Source of the DNA: an uncultured Clostridia bacterium
GTDB lineage: Bacteria; Bacillota; Clostridia; UBA1381
Direction of reading: 5' to 3'
DNA length: 35,532 nt
Assembly (NCBI GenBank): GCA_910578235.1
Contig: CAJTPP010000013.1
Coordinates: 1 to 35,532, forward strand
Under the pieces are notes generated by a model. It searched no databases and was not told where the DNA came from. It saw only the letters and a list, made by a program, of their open reading frames with translations. A program made the translations under genes and the position numbers. Below are positions 1 through 9,000 of this stretch, piece by piece (the stretch's first letter is position 1; each line of letters opens with the position of its first letter).

Positions 1-1
1 C

Positions 2-1513
2 GATGTAGGTGAAAATATTCCCGCGCCGACTGAAACGGCTAAGCCGCAGGATGAAAAAACAAGAGTTATAGACTTTGATAACTACAGCTTAAGTCATAAA
101 CAGACGTGGGCTGGATTTAAAAACGACAGTCAGGATTATGCGGATAATATAAGCTCATTGATAACAGAAAATGGAAAAGACGGCAAAGGATTTCAGATTA
201 ATTATACGGCTGCAACGTATTACAGCGGCGAGATATTTACCGCTATTCCAACTAAGTGGGCTATAGACGAGCCGGCGAAATATCTGGAATTTGATGTGAA
301 CGGATGCGGCGTGCTTAATATTAATTTTGAAACAGGAGAGGTTATCAACGGTACACGTTATGGACAGCGGGTGAGTATTGATACAAATGGCGTATGGCAG
401 AAAATAAGTCTTCCGATTTCAAAATTTGTGAATAAGAATACTAATGAAGCGATAGTATTGTCTGAGGTTACGGGTATGACATTTACGGCGGCTGAAAACG
501 GAGGTCTTGACAACAACGCCGCATCAACGAAAGAAATGAGCGCCGAAGAGCTGAATACAAAAGCTAAGACAGGTGCGGTAGTTATAGATAATATTACGCT
601 TGCGGAGAAAAGCTCTGTTACACAATTTAATGCTGATTTTGAAAGAAATGAAACAAGATTTGGAACAGCGATTAAATATAGCGGTCACAGCGCATCGGGA
701 TACAGTGATTTTGTAAAGGGAGACATTGTTCCAAATGAGGGTGCCGGAGAAACAACCGGATATAAGGTGGAGTATAGTTCGGCCTTTTACTATGCCGGAG
801 AAGTTTTTCTGCCTGTTCCGGCAATATGGGAGAATAGCGCGTCTTCTGAATATTTGAATTTTGATTATAAAGGAAAAGGCAGTGTGAAGATAAGCTTTTC
901 AACAGGCAATAAAAACGGTTTAAATCTCACAGACGGTACGCGCTATGGCAGAAGATTTGATCTTGATTCTCACGGAGAATGGGCAAAGATAAGTGTTCCA
1001 ATAAGTGAGTTTGTGAATGATGAAACATCTGTAAATCTTAGCGATATAGGCGCTGTAACATTTCAGGCGGCAGAAACCGCCGGTATTGACAGCAGTTCTG
1101 AAAGCGCAAGTGATATGAGCGCTGAGGAACTGGAGATGTGCGCTAAAAAGGGCAGTATCATTTTTGATAATATGACACTTTCGGATACGGAAGGTGAAAC
1201 AACATATTTTACAACTATAAATATAACAGCTGAACAAAACGGCGCAAATATTGATAAACTTTCAGACGGTCCGGTTACGATAAAGGCTGACATTTTAGAT
1301 ATGGAAGGAACGGCTGATATAACAGTTGTCGCAGCTATATATCACGCGAACGGATGTCTTGACACTGTTAATCTTAAAACACAGAAAATAGACGGCGATG
1401 GAAGTGTAATGCTTAATTTTATGGCTGACGACACCGAAAATAAGTTTATGAAAGTATTTGTATTTGATGATTTTGAGAAACTTCATCCAATGACAGGCTC
1501 GGTAAAGTTTTAA
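2..1513 (+). CDS. Secreted carbohydrate-binding protein, 3' part
   Basis: The reading frame is open from base 2, so the gene begins upstream of the window; about 503 codons are visible. Two copies of a jelly-roll-like module of roughly 190 residues are seen, each with a 'YYxGE(I/V)F' strand, an 'NGTRYG'/'DGTRYG' motif, a 'GxWxKIS(L/V)PIS(K/E)FVN' strand and a closing 'IDN(I/M)TL' strand. This pattern is typical of carbohydrate-binding modules attached to clostridial glycanases. The last 85 or so residues form a small beta domain ending 'MKVFVFDDFEKLHPM', a tail also seen in modified form at the end of the 22351 protein. No catalytic domain is visible; one may lie upstream. Since the locus has a GH88 but no visible lyase, the missing N-terminus is a reasonable place to look for one, but that is inference. 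Confidence 0.8.
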   Translation, partial: DVGENIPAPTETAKPQDEKTRVIDFDNYSLSHKQTWAGFKNDSQDYADNISSLITENGKDGKGFQINYTAATYYSGEIFTAIPTKWAIDEPAKYLEFDVNGCGVLNINFETGEVINGTRYGQRVSIDTNGVWQKISLPISKFVNKNTNEAIVLSEVTGMTFTAAENGGLDNNAASTKEMSAEELNTKAKTGAVVIDNITLAEKSSVTQFNADFERNETRFGTAIKYSGHSASGYSDFVKGDIVPNEGAGETTGYKVEYSSAFYYAGEVFLPVPAIWENSASSEYLNFDYKGKGSVKISFSTGNKNGLNLTDGTRYGRRFDLDSHGEWAKISVPISEFVNDETSVNLSDIGAVTFQAAETAGIDSSSESASDMSAEELEMCAKKGSIIFDNMTLSDTEGETTYFTTINITAEQNGANIDKLSDGPVTIKADILDMEGTADITVVAAIYHANGCLDTVNLKTQKIDGDGSVMLNFMADDTENKFMKVFVFDDFEKLHPMTGSVKF

Positions 1514-1550
1514 AAATAAACCGCATACATAAAAGTTTACCGCCTTTTTT
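1500..1550 (+). terminator. Imperfect inverted repeat with T-run after the partial CDS
   Basis: CGGTAAAGTTTTA (1500-1512) pairs with TAAAAGTTTACCG (1530-1542) with one mismatch, and CCTTTTTT follows. It could end transcription of the upstream gene. Its right arm is also the conserved GTTTACC box and overlaps the -35 of the next promoter, so it may instead, or also, be an operator. Confidence 0.45.
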
Positions 1551-1563
1551 AGAAAAGTATAAT
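1535..1563 (+). promoter_or_regulatory. Promoter with GTTTACC box for the permease operon
   Basis: TTTACC (1536-1541), 16 bp spacer, TATAAT (1558-1563). The -35 lies inside the box GTTTACCGCCTTTTTTA, which matches 15 of 17 bases with the box at 22162. The box starts 23 bp upstream of the -10, against 33 bp for the other two copies. Likely a sigma-A promoter controlled by a locus-specific regulator. Confidence 0.65.
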
Positions 1564-1574
1564 ATGTTAGAATA

Positions 1575-1617
1575 ATTGCAGGGTGAGATGTTGTTGCTTT
1601 TCCACTCTGCAATTTTT
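1575..1617 (+). promoter_or_regulatory. Leader hairpin with U-tract before permease RBS
   Basis: ATTGCAGGGTG (1575-1585) pairs over 11 bp, with one G-U, with CACTCTGCAAT (1603-1613). The T-run 1613-1617 follows, and the RBS AAAGGAG starts within about 10 bases. The hairpin lies in the transcribed leader just after the -10 at 1558. It could be an attenuator or an mRNA-stabilising 5' hairpin. Confidence 0.5.
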
Positions 1618-1642
1618 GAATTATAAAGGAGTGTTTAGGAAC

Positions 1643-2572
1643 ATGAAGAAAAAAAATTTGGCAAAAGATTTGAAAAAGAATGGTCCTTTGCTTTCAATGT
1701 GTATTCCGGGATTAATATTTTTTATACTATTCAGTTATCTTCCGATGTTCGGAATAATAATAGCTTTTAAACAGTATAGATATGATCTTGGCATATGGGC
1801 AAGCCCATGGAACGGACTTAAAAATTTTGAGTTTATGTTTTCAAGCCCTGACGCATGGATTATCACAAGAAACACAATAGCTTATAATCTGCTTTTTATA
1901 TTTGGCGGATTAGTGCTTAATGTAGCAATGGCAATCGGGCTTTCGGAGATCAGGAACAAGTTTTTTTCCAAAACAATGCAGACAATAGTGATTATGCCTC
2001 ATTTTCTGTCGTATGTAATTGTGAGTTTCCTTGTGCTTGCGTTTCTGCATGTTGAGAACGGCCTTATCAATCGAACGATACTGCCTCTGCTCGGGCAGGA
2101 AGGTATAGACTGGTATTCCAATCCGAAGTATTGGCCGTACATACTCGTGATTGTGAATTTCTGGAAAACAGTCGGGTATGGCAGTGTGGTTTATCTGGCA
2201 GGCATTGCCGGAATTGACACTTCGCTTTATGAAGCCGCAAAGGTGGACGGAGCAAATCGCTGGCAGCAGATAAGGTACATAACAATACCCGCACTGGTGC
2301 CGCTCATGATAATTCTTACTATTCTGAATGTAGGTAAAATATTCAATTCGGACTTTGGTCTTTTCTATCAGGTTCCGCTTAATACGGGCGCGCTTTATCC
2401 GACAACAAATGTTATCAGTACATATGTGTATAATATGCTTATGTCGGCAGGTACAGGAAGTGTGGGGATGGCTTCGGCGGCCGCATTCTATCAGTCAGTT
2501 GTCGGTTTTATACTTGTAATGACAACAAATCTGATTGTAAGGAAAAAGAGTCCTGAAAATGCTTTGTTTTAA
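1643..2572 (+). CDS. Carbohydrate ABC transporter permease (LplB family)
   Basis: A 309-residue integral membrane protein with about six hydrophobic segments, the first near residues 20-45. The binding-protein-dependent transport EAA loop is present as 'YEAAKVDGANRWQQIRYITI'; this contacts the ATPase. Length and motif fit the LplB/YteP group that imports oligosaccharides in Firmicutes. ATG 1643 is chosen because AAAGGAG lies about 10 bases upstream; the longer in-frame start at 1583 falls inside the leader hairpin. The next permease follows after 12 bases, so the two are co-translated halves of one importer. No solute-binding protein or ATPase gene is nearby; such systems often use a shared MsmX-type ATPase encoded elsewhere. 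Substrate is inferred from neighbours as locus-derived oligosaccharide. Confidence 0.93.
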   Translation: MKKKNLAKDLKKNGPLLSMCIPGLIFFILFSYLPMFGIIIAFKQYRYDLGIWASPWNGLKNFEFMFSSPDAWIITRNTIAYNLLFIFGGLVLNVAMAIGLSEIRNKFFSKTMQTIVIMPHFLSYVIVSFLVLAFLHVENGLINRTILPLLGQEGIDWYSNPKYWPYILVIVNFWKTVGYGSVVYLAGIAGIDTSLYEAAKVDGANRWQQIRYITIPALVPLMIILTILNVGKIFNSDFGLFYQVPLNTGALYPTTNVISTYVYNMLMSAGTGSVGMASAAAFYQSVVGFILVMTTNLIVRKKSPENALF

Positions 2573-2584
2573 GGGGGTATTGAA

Positions 2585-3472
2585 GTGAAAAAACATAAAA
2601 TAAGCATAGGAAATATCATACTTTATTCCGTGTATGTTCTTATTGCCGCGGCATGTATTTATCCGCTGCTTGTAGTGCTCGGAGTATCATTTACAAACGA
2701 GTCGTCAATTTCAGAATACGGATTTAATGTAATTCCCAAGATGTTTAGTCTTGATTCATACAGATATATAATCGCGTCAAAATCTACAATTTTAAGGGCT
2801 TATGGAGTGACAATATTTGTTACAGTTATAGGAACCGTTATAAGCACCTTGGTTGTCGCTTTGTATGCGTATCCTCTTTCAAGAAAGGATTTTAAATACA
2901 GAAAAATATTCACCTTTATTGCTTTTTTCACAATGCTTTTCAGCGGCGGAACTGTTGCGGGTTATATGGTAACGACAGGAGTCCTTCATTTGAAAAACAG
3001 TATATGGGTTCTTATTTTACCGTATGTTATGAATGCATGGCACGTAATAGTTATGCGTTCATTCTATACAATGTCAATACCTTCTGCAATCATAGAAGCG
3101 GCACAGATTGACGGAGCTAATGAATATCAGATTTACTTTAGAATTATTATGCAGCTGTCGCTGCCCGGTCTTGCGACAATTGCCTTATTTTCAACTTTGA
3201 CATACTGGAATGACTGGTGGCTCCCGCTTCTGTATATAACGGACTCAAAAAAGTATAATCTTCAGTATCTGCTACAAAGTATGATTTCAAATATTCAAAA
3301 TCTTACGGAGAATTCAGCTCAGATGGGATCGGCAAATCTTCTTGCAAATGTTCCGAAAGAGGGAGCAAGAATGGCGCTGTGTATAATAGCAACCGCACCG
3401 ATTTTGTTTGTATATCCGTTCTTTCAAAAGTATTTTATTCAGGGATTGACAGTGGGTTCAGTAAAGGAATAA
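2585..3472 (+). CDS. Carbohydrate ABC transporter permease (LplC/YtcP family)
   Basis: A 295-residue second permease of the same importer. It has an N-terminal membrane segment (about residues 10-32), further hydrophobic segments, and the EAA loop 'IEAAQIDGANEYQIYFRII' ahead of 'LPGLATIALF'. The C-terminal 'YPFFQKYFIQGLTVGSVKE' is typical of the YtcP/LplC group. The GTG start at 2585 is supported by AAGGGGG (2571-2577) at 7 bases; no nearer ATG fits. In most related operons a lipoprotein solute-binding gene comes next. Here the next gene is a GH5 glycanase, tying import directly to polymer degradation. Confidence 0.93.
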   Translation: MKKHKISIGNIILYSVYVLIAAACIYPLLVVLGVSFTNESSISEYGFNVIPKMFSLDSYRYIIASKSTILRAYGVTIFVTVIGTVISTLVVALYAYPLSRKDFKYRKIFTFIAFFTMLFSGGTVAGYMVTTGVLHLKNSIWVLILPYVMNAWHVIVMRSFYTMSIPSAIIEAAQIDGANEYQIYFRIIMQLSLPGLATIALFSTLTYWNDWWLPLLYITDSKKYNLQYLLQSMISNIQNLTENSAQMGSANLLANVPKEGARMALCIIATAPILFVYPFFQKYFIQGLTVGSVKE

Positions 3473-3486
3473 GTTTGACATCAAAC
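3473..3486. repeat. Short palindrome between permease and GH5 genes
   Basis: GTTTGACATCAAAC is a perfect inverted repeat with 6-bp arms and a 2-bp centre, starting at the last base of the permease stop codon region. It could be a regulator site or a minor RNA hairpin; no promoter was recognised beside it. Confidence 0.3.
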
Positions 3487-3502
3487 GGATAAGGAGTTCG
3501 TT

Positions 3503-6052
3503 ATGAAAATAAAAAAATTTATTAGCAGTATTTTGGCTATAATTGTATCTGTATCAATTATAATTATGCCAACCGGGACAGAGGCTAAAATAAAGTCATC
3601 AGAAAAGAAGACTGTTCCGTCCGAACTGCATGTTGAGGGTAGATATATATATAATGCTGAAGGTGAAAAGGTAAGGCTCGCCGGAGCAAATATTCCTGAT
3701 CTTCAGTGGGCTACGGGCGGAGATAATGACCTTATGAAGCGTGTCGGTATTCTGTGTGATGACTGGAATGCAAACTGTGTTCGTCTTTGCGTGCATTCAA
3801 AATTTTGGTTTGGCCAGGAATGGTATCAGGGTAAAAGCTATGTCGACTACAGAAAGATGGTTGATAATATAATAAAACAAATTAATTCAAGAGGGAAATA
3901 TGTAATACTCAATTTACATGAGTTTTATGCTATTACCGAACAGCAGAAAGCTTTTTGGGATGACGCTGCGGAAATTTACTGCAATAATCCCGGTGTAATA
4001 TTTGGTCTTTTAAATGAGCCGCATGATATAGACTGGAATATGTGGCGTAACGGAGGATATCTTGAGACATCCGACGCATACGGCAAAAAGACTCAGAGAG
4101 TATATGGACATCAGGAAATCCTTAATATGATACGTTATAAAGGCGCGAAAAACATTGTGATTGCGGGCGGTCTTGACTGGTCATATTATTTTGACGGCCT
4201 ATGCGATGGTTATAACGGTCTTGAGCATGGGTATAAGCTGGAGGATAAGACAGGAAACGGCGTCATATATGACACGCATATTTATCCTATGAAACCCGAA
4301 TATAATCCTGTAGAAAAAGCAGTGGAATGTCTTGTAAATGAGGCACCTATTCTTGTGGGCGAATACGGCCACTGGGGTGAACGGCTTTTCGACTGGTATG
4401 ATAATTATCTTTGTGAATATCCGCATGTATGGATGAATGAAATTCATGATTTCATAGACCGAAACGAGCTTAATTATACAGCATGGTCGTTTCATACGGG
4501 TGCAAATCCGAATATGTTTATGGATTATGAAACATTTACACCATCAAATTATTCGGGCTTATATATGAAATATAAAATGATCAATGAGCCGGAAACCCGA
4601 CCTGCTGAGGAAGACAGACCATATCCTGACCCGTCACCGCTTTCAACATGGGAGCATATAATTGATTTTGATAAGGTGAATGCGGACTTTAAAGTGTATG
4701 GCGATGAGGTAAAGACACAAAAAATAGCTGACGGTTATGAAGGAGCGGGACAGCTTGTAACTTTTGACAGAAGCGAAGCGGAAAGCTGGAGCAGCGCCGC
4801 AATTGCCGAACTCGGAGGCGGAGATTTCAGCGGCGCCAAATGGTTGGCGTTAAGAATAAAGGGTGACGGCGATATGCGTAAAATAGGTATTGGTCTTGAA
4901 CTTGAAGACGGAAGAGTATTTACAACCTATATGCCCATGGATTTGCATGATAACTGGAAGGATTGGTTTTTGCCGCTGACGGTATTTAAAAATGAGGAAG
5001 GTATACTTGATACAACGAAGATAAAATCAATTCTTGTCACTTCTCTTGATGAGGGGGTAGGAAGCTTCAGGCTCGATAATATAAAAATAGGAGGGCTTCC
5101 GTATAAGGAAGTAGAGCCGTTTACTGTTTCAGACAGCACTGAACAGGAAAAACTTGCATGGAAAGCGTGGGAGGATGATGAGAATACATTAACGGATTCT
5201 TTCGCAGTTACAACAGCGTCAGGTATTAAACGTTCAGGCAAGTCAAATCCGGTTATGATTACATATAATTGTCCTGAAAATTCTTACGGAGGTCAGGCAA
5301 GAGCGACAATTCCTAAATCCTGGGATATAGGTGAAGCGGACTATTTTACATTTTGGGCAAAGGGTGACGGATCAAAGCAAAGATTTTTGCTTCGTTTTGA
5401 ACAGGAAAAGGGTACAAATCAAAACGAACAGCGTTCTAATTATAAAAAACGCGAGCTTGAACGTTTTTGTATTTCATTTGATGTTAACAGCTCAGAATGG
5501 AAACAGTATAAATTTAAAATAAGCGATCTTGGAATAAGCGAGATGCTTCATCTTAATAAGGTAAGATATATAAGTCTTTTTAATCTTACTCTTGAGTCAT
5601 CAGGTCAGCTCTGGATAGACGACTTTGCGTTTACCAATATTGGTGATAAGACGGCGGATTATTATAACAGACACACATCGCCGAAAGAGTCGGAACCGAT
5701 ATATGAGATTACTGCAAAATATCCGGCTGACAGTGCGGTTCAGGTTCCTAAAGAATTTGAGGTTGAGTCAGGAGTTGAGGAACATATTTCAATACATATT
5801 ATGAATAAAACGGATTATGAACTTAACGGTGAACTGAAGATTGAAGGATTGCCTGTAGAAAACGTGAAAAATGCTCTCTATAAGGTTTATCCGAAAAATA
5901 TATCATATCCGCATTGGCCATGGAGAAATTATTCATACAGTAACTTTAAATTTACCATACCGAAGGATAAAAAAGGTGAATATACCATTACGGTATCTGA
6001 CGCGTCGGATAACGGTATTAGACCGCAAACCTATAAGTTAATAGTAAAATAG
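3503..6052 (+). CDS. Secreted GH5 endo-glycanase with two CBM-like modules
   Basis: An 849-residue protein. Residues 1-28 are a signal peptide. The GH5 catalytic domain spans about 35-360. The acid/base is Glu172 in 'LLNEPHD' and the nucleophile Glu287 in 'LVGEYGHWG'; supporting residues are also present ('VRLCVH', 'LNLHE', 'DTHIYP', 'TAWSFH'). Two CBM-like jelly-roll modules follow (about 385-530 and 555-720, the second ending 'SGQLWIDDFAFTN'), then an Ig-like C-terminal domain. The catalytic domain is paralogous to that of the 22351 gene, sharing 'FGLLNEPHDI' and the 'D-GY-G-E-GY' region. ATG 3503 has AAGGAG at 7 bases. GH5 is a retaining family of mostly beta-1,4-endoglycanases. Context suggests attack on a substituted beta-1,4-glucan such as xanthan. 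I cannot assign a subfamily. Confidence 0.9.
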   Translation: MKIKKFISSILAIIVSVSIIIMPTGTEAKIKSSEKKTVPSELHVEGRYIYNAEGEKVRLAGANIPDLQWATGGDNDLMKRVGILCDDWNANCVRLCVHSKFWFGQEWYQGKSYVDYRKMVDNIIKQINSRGKYVILNLHEFYAITEQQKAFWDDAAEIYCNNPGVIFGLLNEPHDIDWNMWRNGGYLETSDAYGKKTQRVYGHQEILNMIRYKGAKNIVIAGGLDWSYYFDGLCDGYNGLEHGYKLEDKTGNGVIYDTHIYPMKPEYNPVEKAVECLVNEAPILVGEYGHWGERLFDWYDNYLCEYPHVWMNEIHDFIDRNELNYTAWSFHTGANPNMFMDYETFTPSNYSGLYMKYKMINEPETRPAEEDRPYPDPSPLSTWEHIIDFDKVNADFKVYGDEVKTQKIADGYEGAGQLVTFDRSEAESWSSAAIAELGGGDFSGAKWLALRIKGDGDMRKIGIGLELEDGRVFTTYMPMDLHDNWKDWFLPLTVFKNEEGILDTTKIKSILVTSLDEGVGSFRLDNIKIGGLPYKEVEPFTVSDSTEQEKLAWKAWEDDENTLTDSFAVTTASGIKRSGKSNPVMITYNCPENSYGGQARATIPKSWDIGEADYFTFWAKGDGSKQRFLLRFEQEKGTNQNEQRSNYKKRELERFCISFDVNSSEWKQYKFKISDLGISEMLHLNKVRYISLFNLTLESSGQLWIDDFAFTNIGDKTADYYNRHTSPKESEPIYEITAKYPADSAVQVPKEFEVESGVEEHISIHIMNKTDYELNGELKIEGLPVENVKNALYKVYPKNISYPHWPWRNYSYSNFKFTIPKDKKGEYTITVSDASDNGIRPQTYKLIVK

Positions 6053-6070
6053 ACAAAGGTGGGAAGGACG

Positions 6071-9000
6071 ATGTTAAAAAAAATCTGTTCACTGATATGC
6101 ACTGTTGCTATTGCTTTTAGCAGTATAAGCAGTTTAGGCGTTGTTATGGCCGCTGAGGATACAAATTCACAGATTAAATATAATTACAAGTTGTCTATGG
6201 AAGGTGAATCTGAATTTCGTATGGTATATGGCTATAATGGAGGAACAATAAGCACAAAGAAAAGCTATGTGGCAGGCATGTATGGCAATGCTCTGCAGAT
6301 AACCTATCCCGGACATTATATTTCAGATCCCGCAAAGCGATATAATGGTTTTGTTATGCAGTTTAAAGATGAGAATATAAAACTGGCAAATGAAAGTATT
6401 TCTATGCTTGATCTTATGCGTGATACTCAGAATATTTCAATGTGGGTGCATACGCCGGTAACTGTAGATCACAGTGGTAAAGGCGCAGCGGCAAACCGCA
6501 CTATAGAGATGAATTTTGAGTTTGCGACGGCATCGGGAAATGTGGGTTATAAGAAGCAATTTCAGCTTCCTAACAGGGGAGAATGGGAATATATTACAAT
6601 TCCAGTTTCGGCTTTTACAGCAGCGGGAGCAGTGACGATGGATAAAGGTATTCAGTCGGATACATATAAATCGTTATCACAGCTTACAATTATATTCCCG
6701 TATAATACATATTTCGGAGCTGCTCCAACGGAAGACACGCTTGAAAATCCATGGGAGGAACCTTTTATAATTGATGAAATGCTTTTTGATCGTTCGACTG
6801 ATGAAATGAAGGCAATAACACCTCCGTCGACGGGTGAAGAAGCATATTTTGAAAATGCGAATATTTTATCAGTATCGGTAAAAGGAGCGGTTGTTAAGGA
6901 TTTTGATAAAAATGCTTCGTCAAATGATATACCTGTATCCGCCTCGTATACAGCGGATGATATCAGAAAGAATGTTACGGTAGAGGTTGAAGCGCCTTCT
7001 GTGCCAAAGACTAACAAGCAGCAGGAGCTTACCGGAGCGTCATACGAGATAGAAGCCCCTGCGTCTGTTCCCGGAAAAGGCAGAATTATTGTCACTTCCG
7101 GAAGCCGAAAAGCAAAGAAAATTTATGATGTTAATTTTACCGCTCTTAATGGGATACAGCCTGATATAAGCGGCATTACATCCGAAGGCGGCAATATAAA
7201 AGTACCTGTCAATAATGAGTCTTCCGGCGCTTCCGTGCAGGCATGCGCGTTAGCGGTAGTGAAAAACAGCAGCGGAGAGTGTACGGGGACTTCTTTTGCG
7301 CCTCAGCGGAATATTGAAGCGGGCGGAACAGCTATATTCGATTTTAGTATAGGAAGCTCCGTTGGAGATGATATTGAAATATATATTTTTAATAATGAAA
7401 ATGATTATAAACTGTTATGCGCGCCTGTGAAAATCGGCGGCGGACTGATGTCTTATACGGAGCCTTTGGGAAAGATTTCAGATGACCATATAACATTTAC
7501 AGATGGAGGAGAAACAGTCAATATAAACGGAACAGTTACAAATGACGGAACTGTATTTGTAATTCTTAAAAATGACAGCGGTTATATTGGAGCATATACT
7601 ATTGATACCGAAAACGGTATTTTAAATAAATCAATATTTACTGCGGACAGATCATATGGCAAGCTATATGCTGTTCTTTCATACGGAAATACAATATTAA
7701 GAGAGCTTTATAATGCTCCGCAGACTGAAATAGATGCGTGTATAAGAGATTTTGTTAATCTTGACGCTGATGATACTGATAATTTTAAGTATTTTGAAAA
7801 GTATAAAATGACATTAAATCTTAATAAGTATCTGCCTGAAAAGCTGGATTCATCGGAAATTGCGGATGCCGTAAAGGCAGCCGGTAAAAATATATCCGAT
7901 ATAAATGACATAAGAACAAATATCGGTTCGGAGCTGATAGTGAAACTTATAAATAAGATTAATTCAGCGGAAACACTAAAGGAGATATATTCTATATATA
8001 ATGACATTGCCGGATTTGACGGCAACAGCTCATATTTTAAAAAGTATATAACAACTGATGTTATACTTAATAAAGTGTTTGCGCAAATGAGTGTATTTGA
8101 TTACAGCTCAATAGTATCTGTAAGAGAAGCGTTTAATGAAAACTGTATGCTTATCGCGTTTAACAGTATAAATGGATATGGTGAGATTGAGGAACTAATT
8201 TCTGAAAACAGAGGCATACTCTCAAAGTATTTGGATTACGGAGAATTGTCAAATTTACAGAATAATGAGCGGGCAGGATTTTACAAATATGTGGCACAAA
8301 AAGGTGTAAAATCATTATCCACACTTAATACATTACTTTCTGATTATAAGAGAACGATCAGGCATGATACAGGAAAAACAAATGGAATAGGTTCTGTATC
8401 CGGAAATGGAAGCAACGGCAGTAATACTTCATTTGTATCCGGTGTGACAGGTCAAAATGTAAAACCGCCGCCTGAAGCGCCAAAGGAAGATTTAACATTT
8501 ACGGATGTAAGTGACGGGCATTGGGCATATTCCTCAATAAACAGCTTAAAGAAACTGGGAATTGTCCATGGGCGTGATGACGGTAGCTTTGGAATAGACG
8601 ATACCGTCACACGTGAAGAGTTTGTAAAAATGCTTCTTGGTTCATTCGGAAAAGAACCTGAAGATATAGACGGCAGTTTTTCTGATGTTGATATGAATGA
8701 CTGGTATGCTCCGTATGTAAATACAGCTGCAGATATGGGTATCGTGAGCGGAATTGGCAGAGGATTATTTGGCGTCGGAGAAAAAATTACACGTCAGGAT
8801 ATGGCTGTCTTAATTGCAAGATATCTCGAAAAAGAGGGGTGTGTGCTTAACAGTGTGGCCGGAACGGCGTTTACAGACGATAAAACTATTGCTGATTACG
8901 CCAAGGAAAGTGTCTATGCGCTGAAAAATTTAGAACTTATAAGCGGTATGACGGACGGTAGCTTCAGACCAGGAGATAACGCTACAAGAGCACAGAGCGC

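Noticed and set aside
6059..6070. GTG 6059 as start of the giant surface protein
   Set aside because: It overlaps the ribosome-binding region, and ATG 6071 directly begins the signal peptide.
6652..7095. 147-codon minus-strand ORF opposite the giant SLH protein gene
   Set aside because: Ser-rich antisense shadow of an acidic coding sequence, without RBS or domain.
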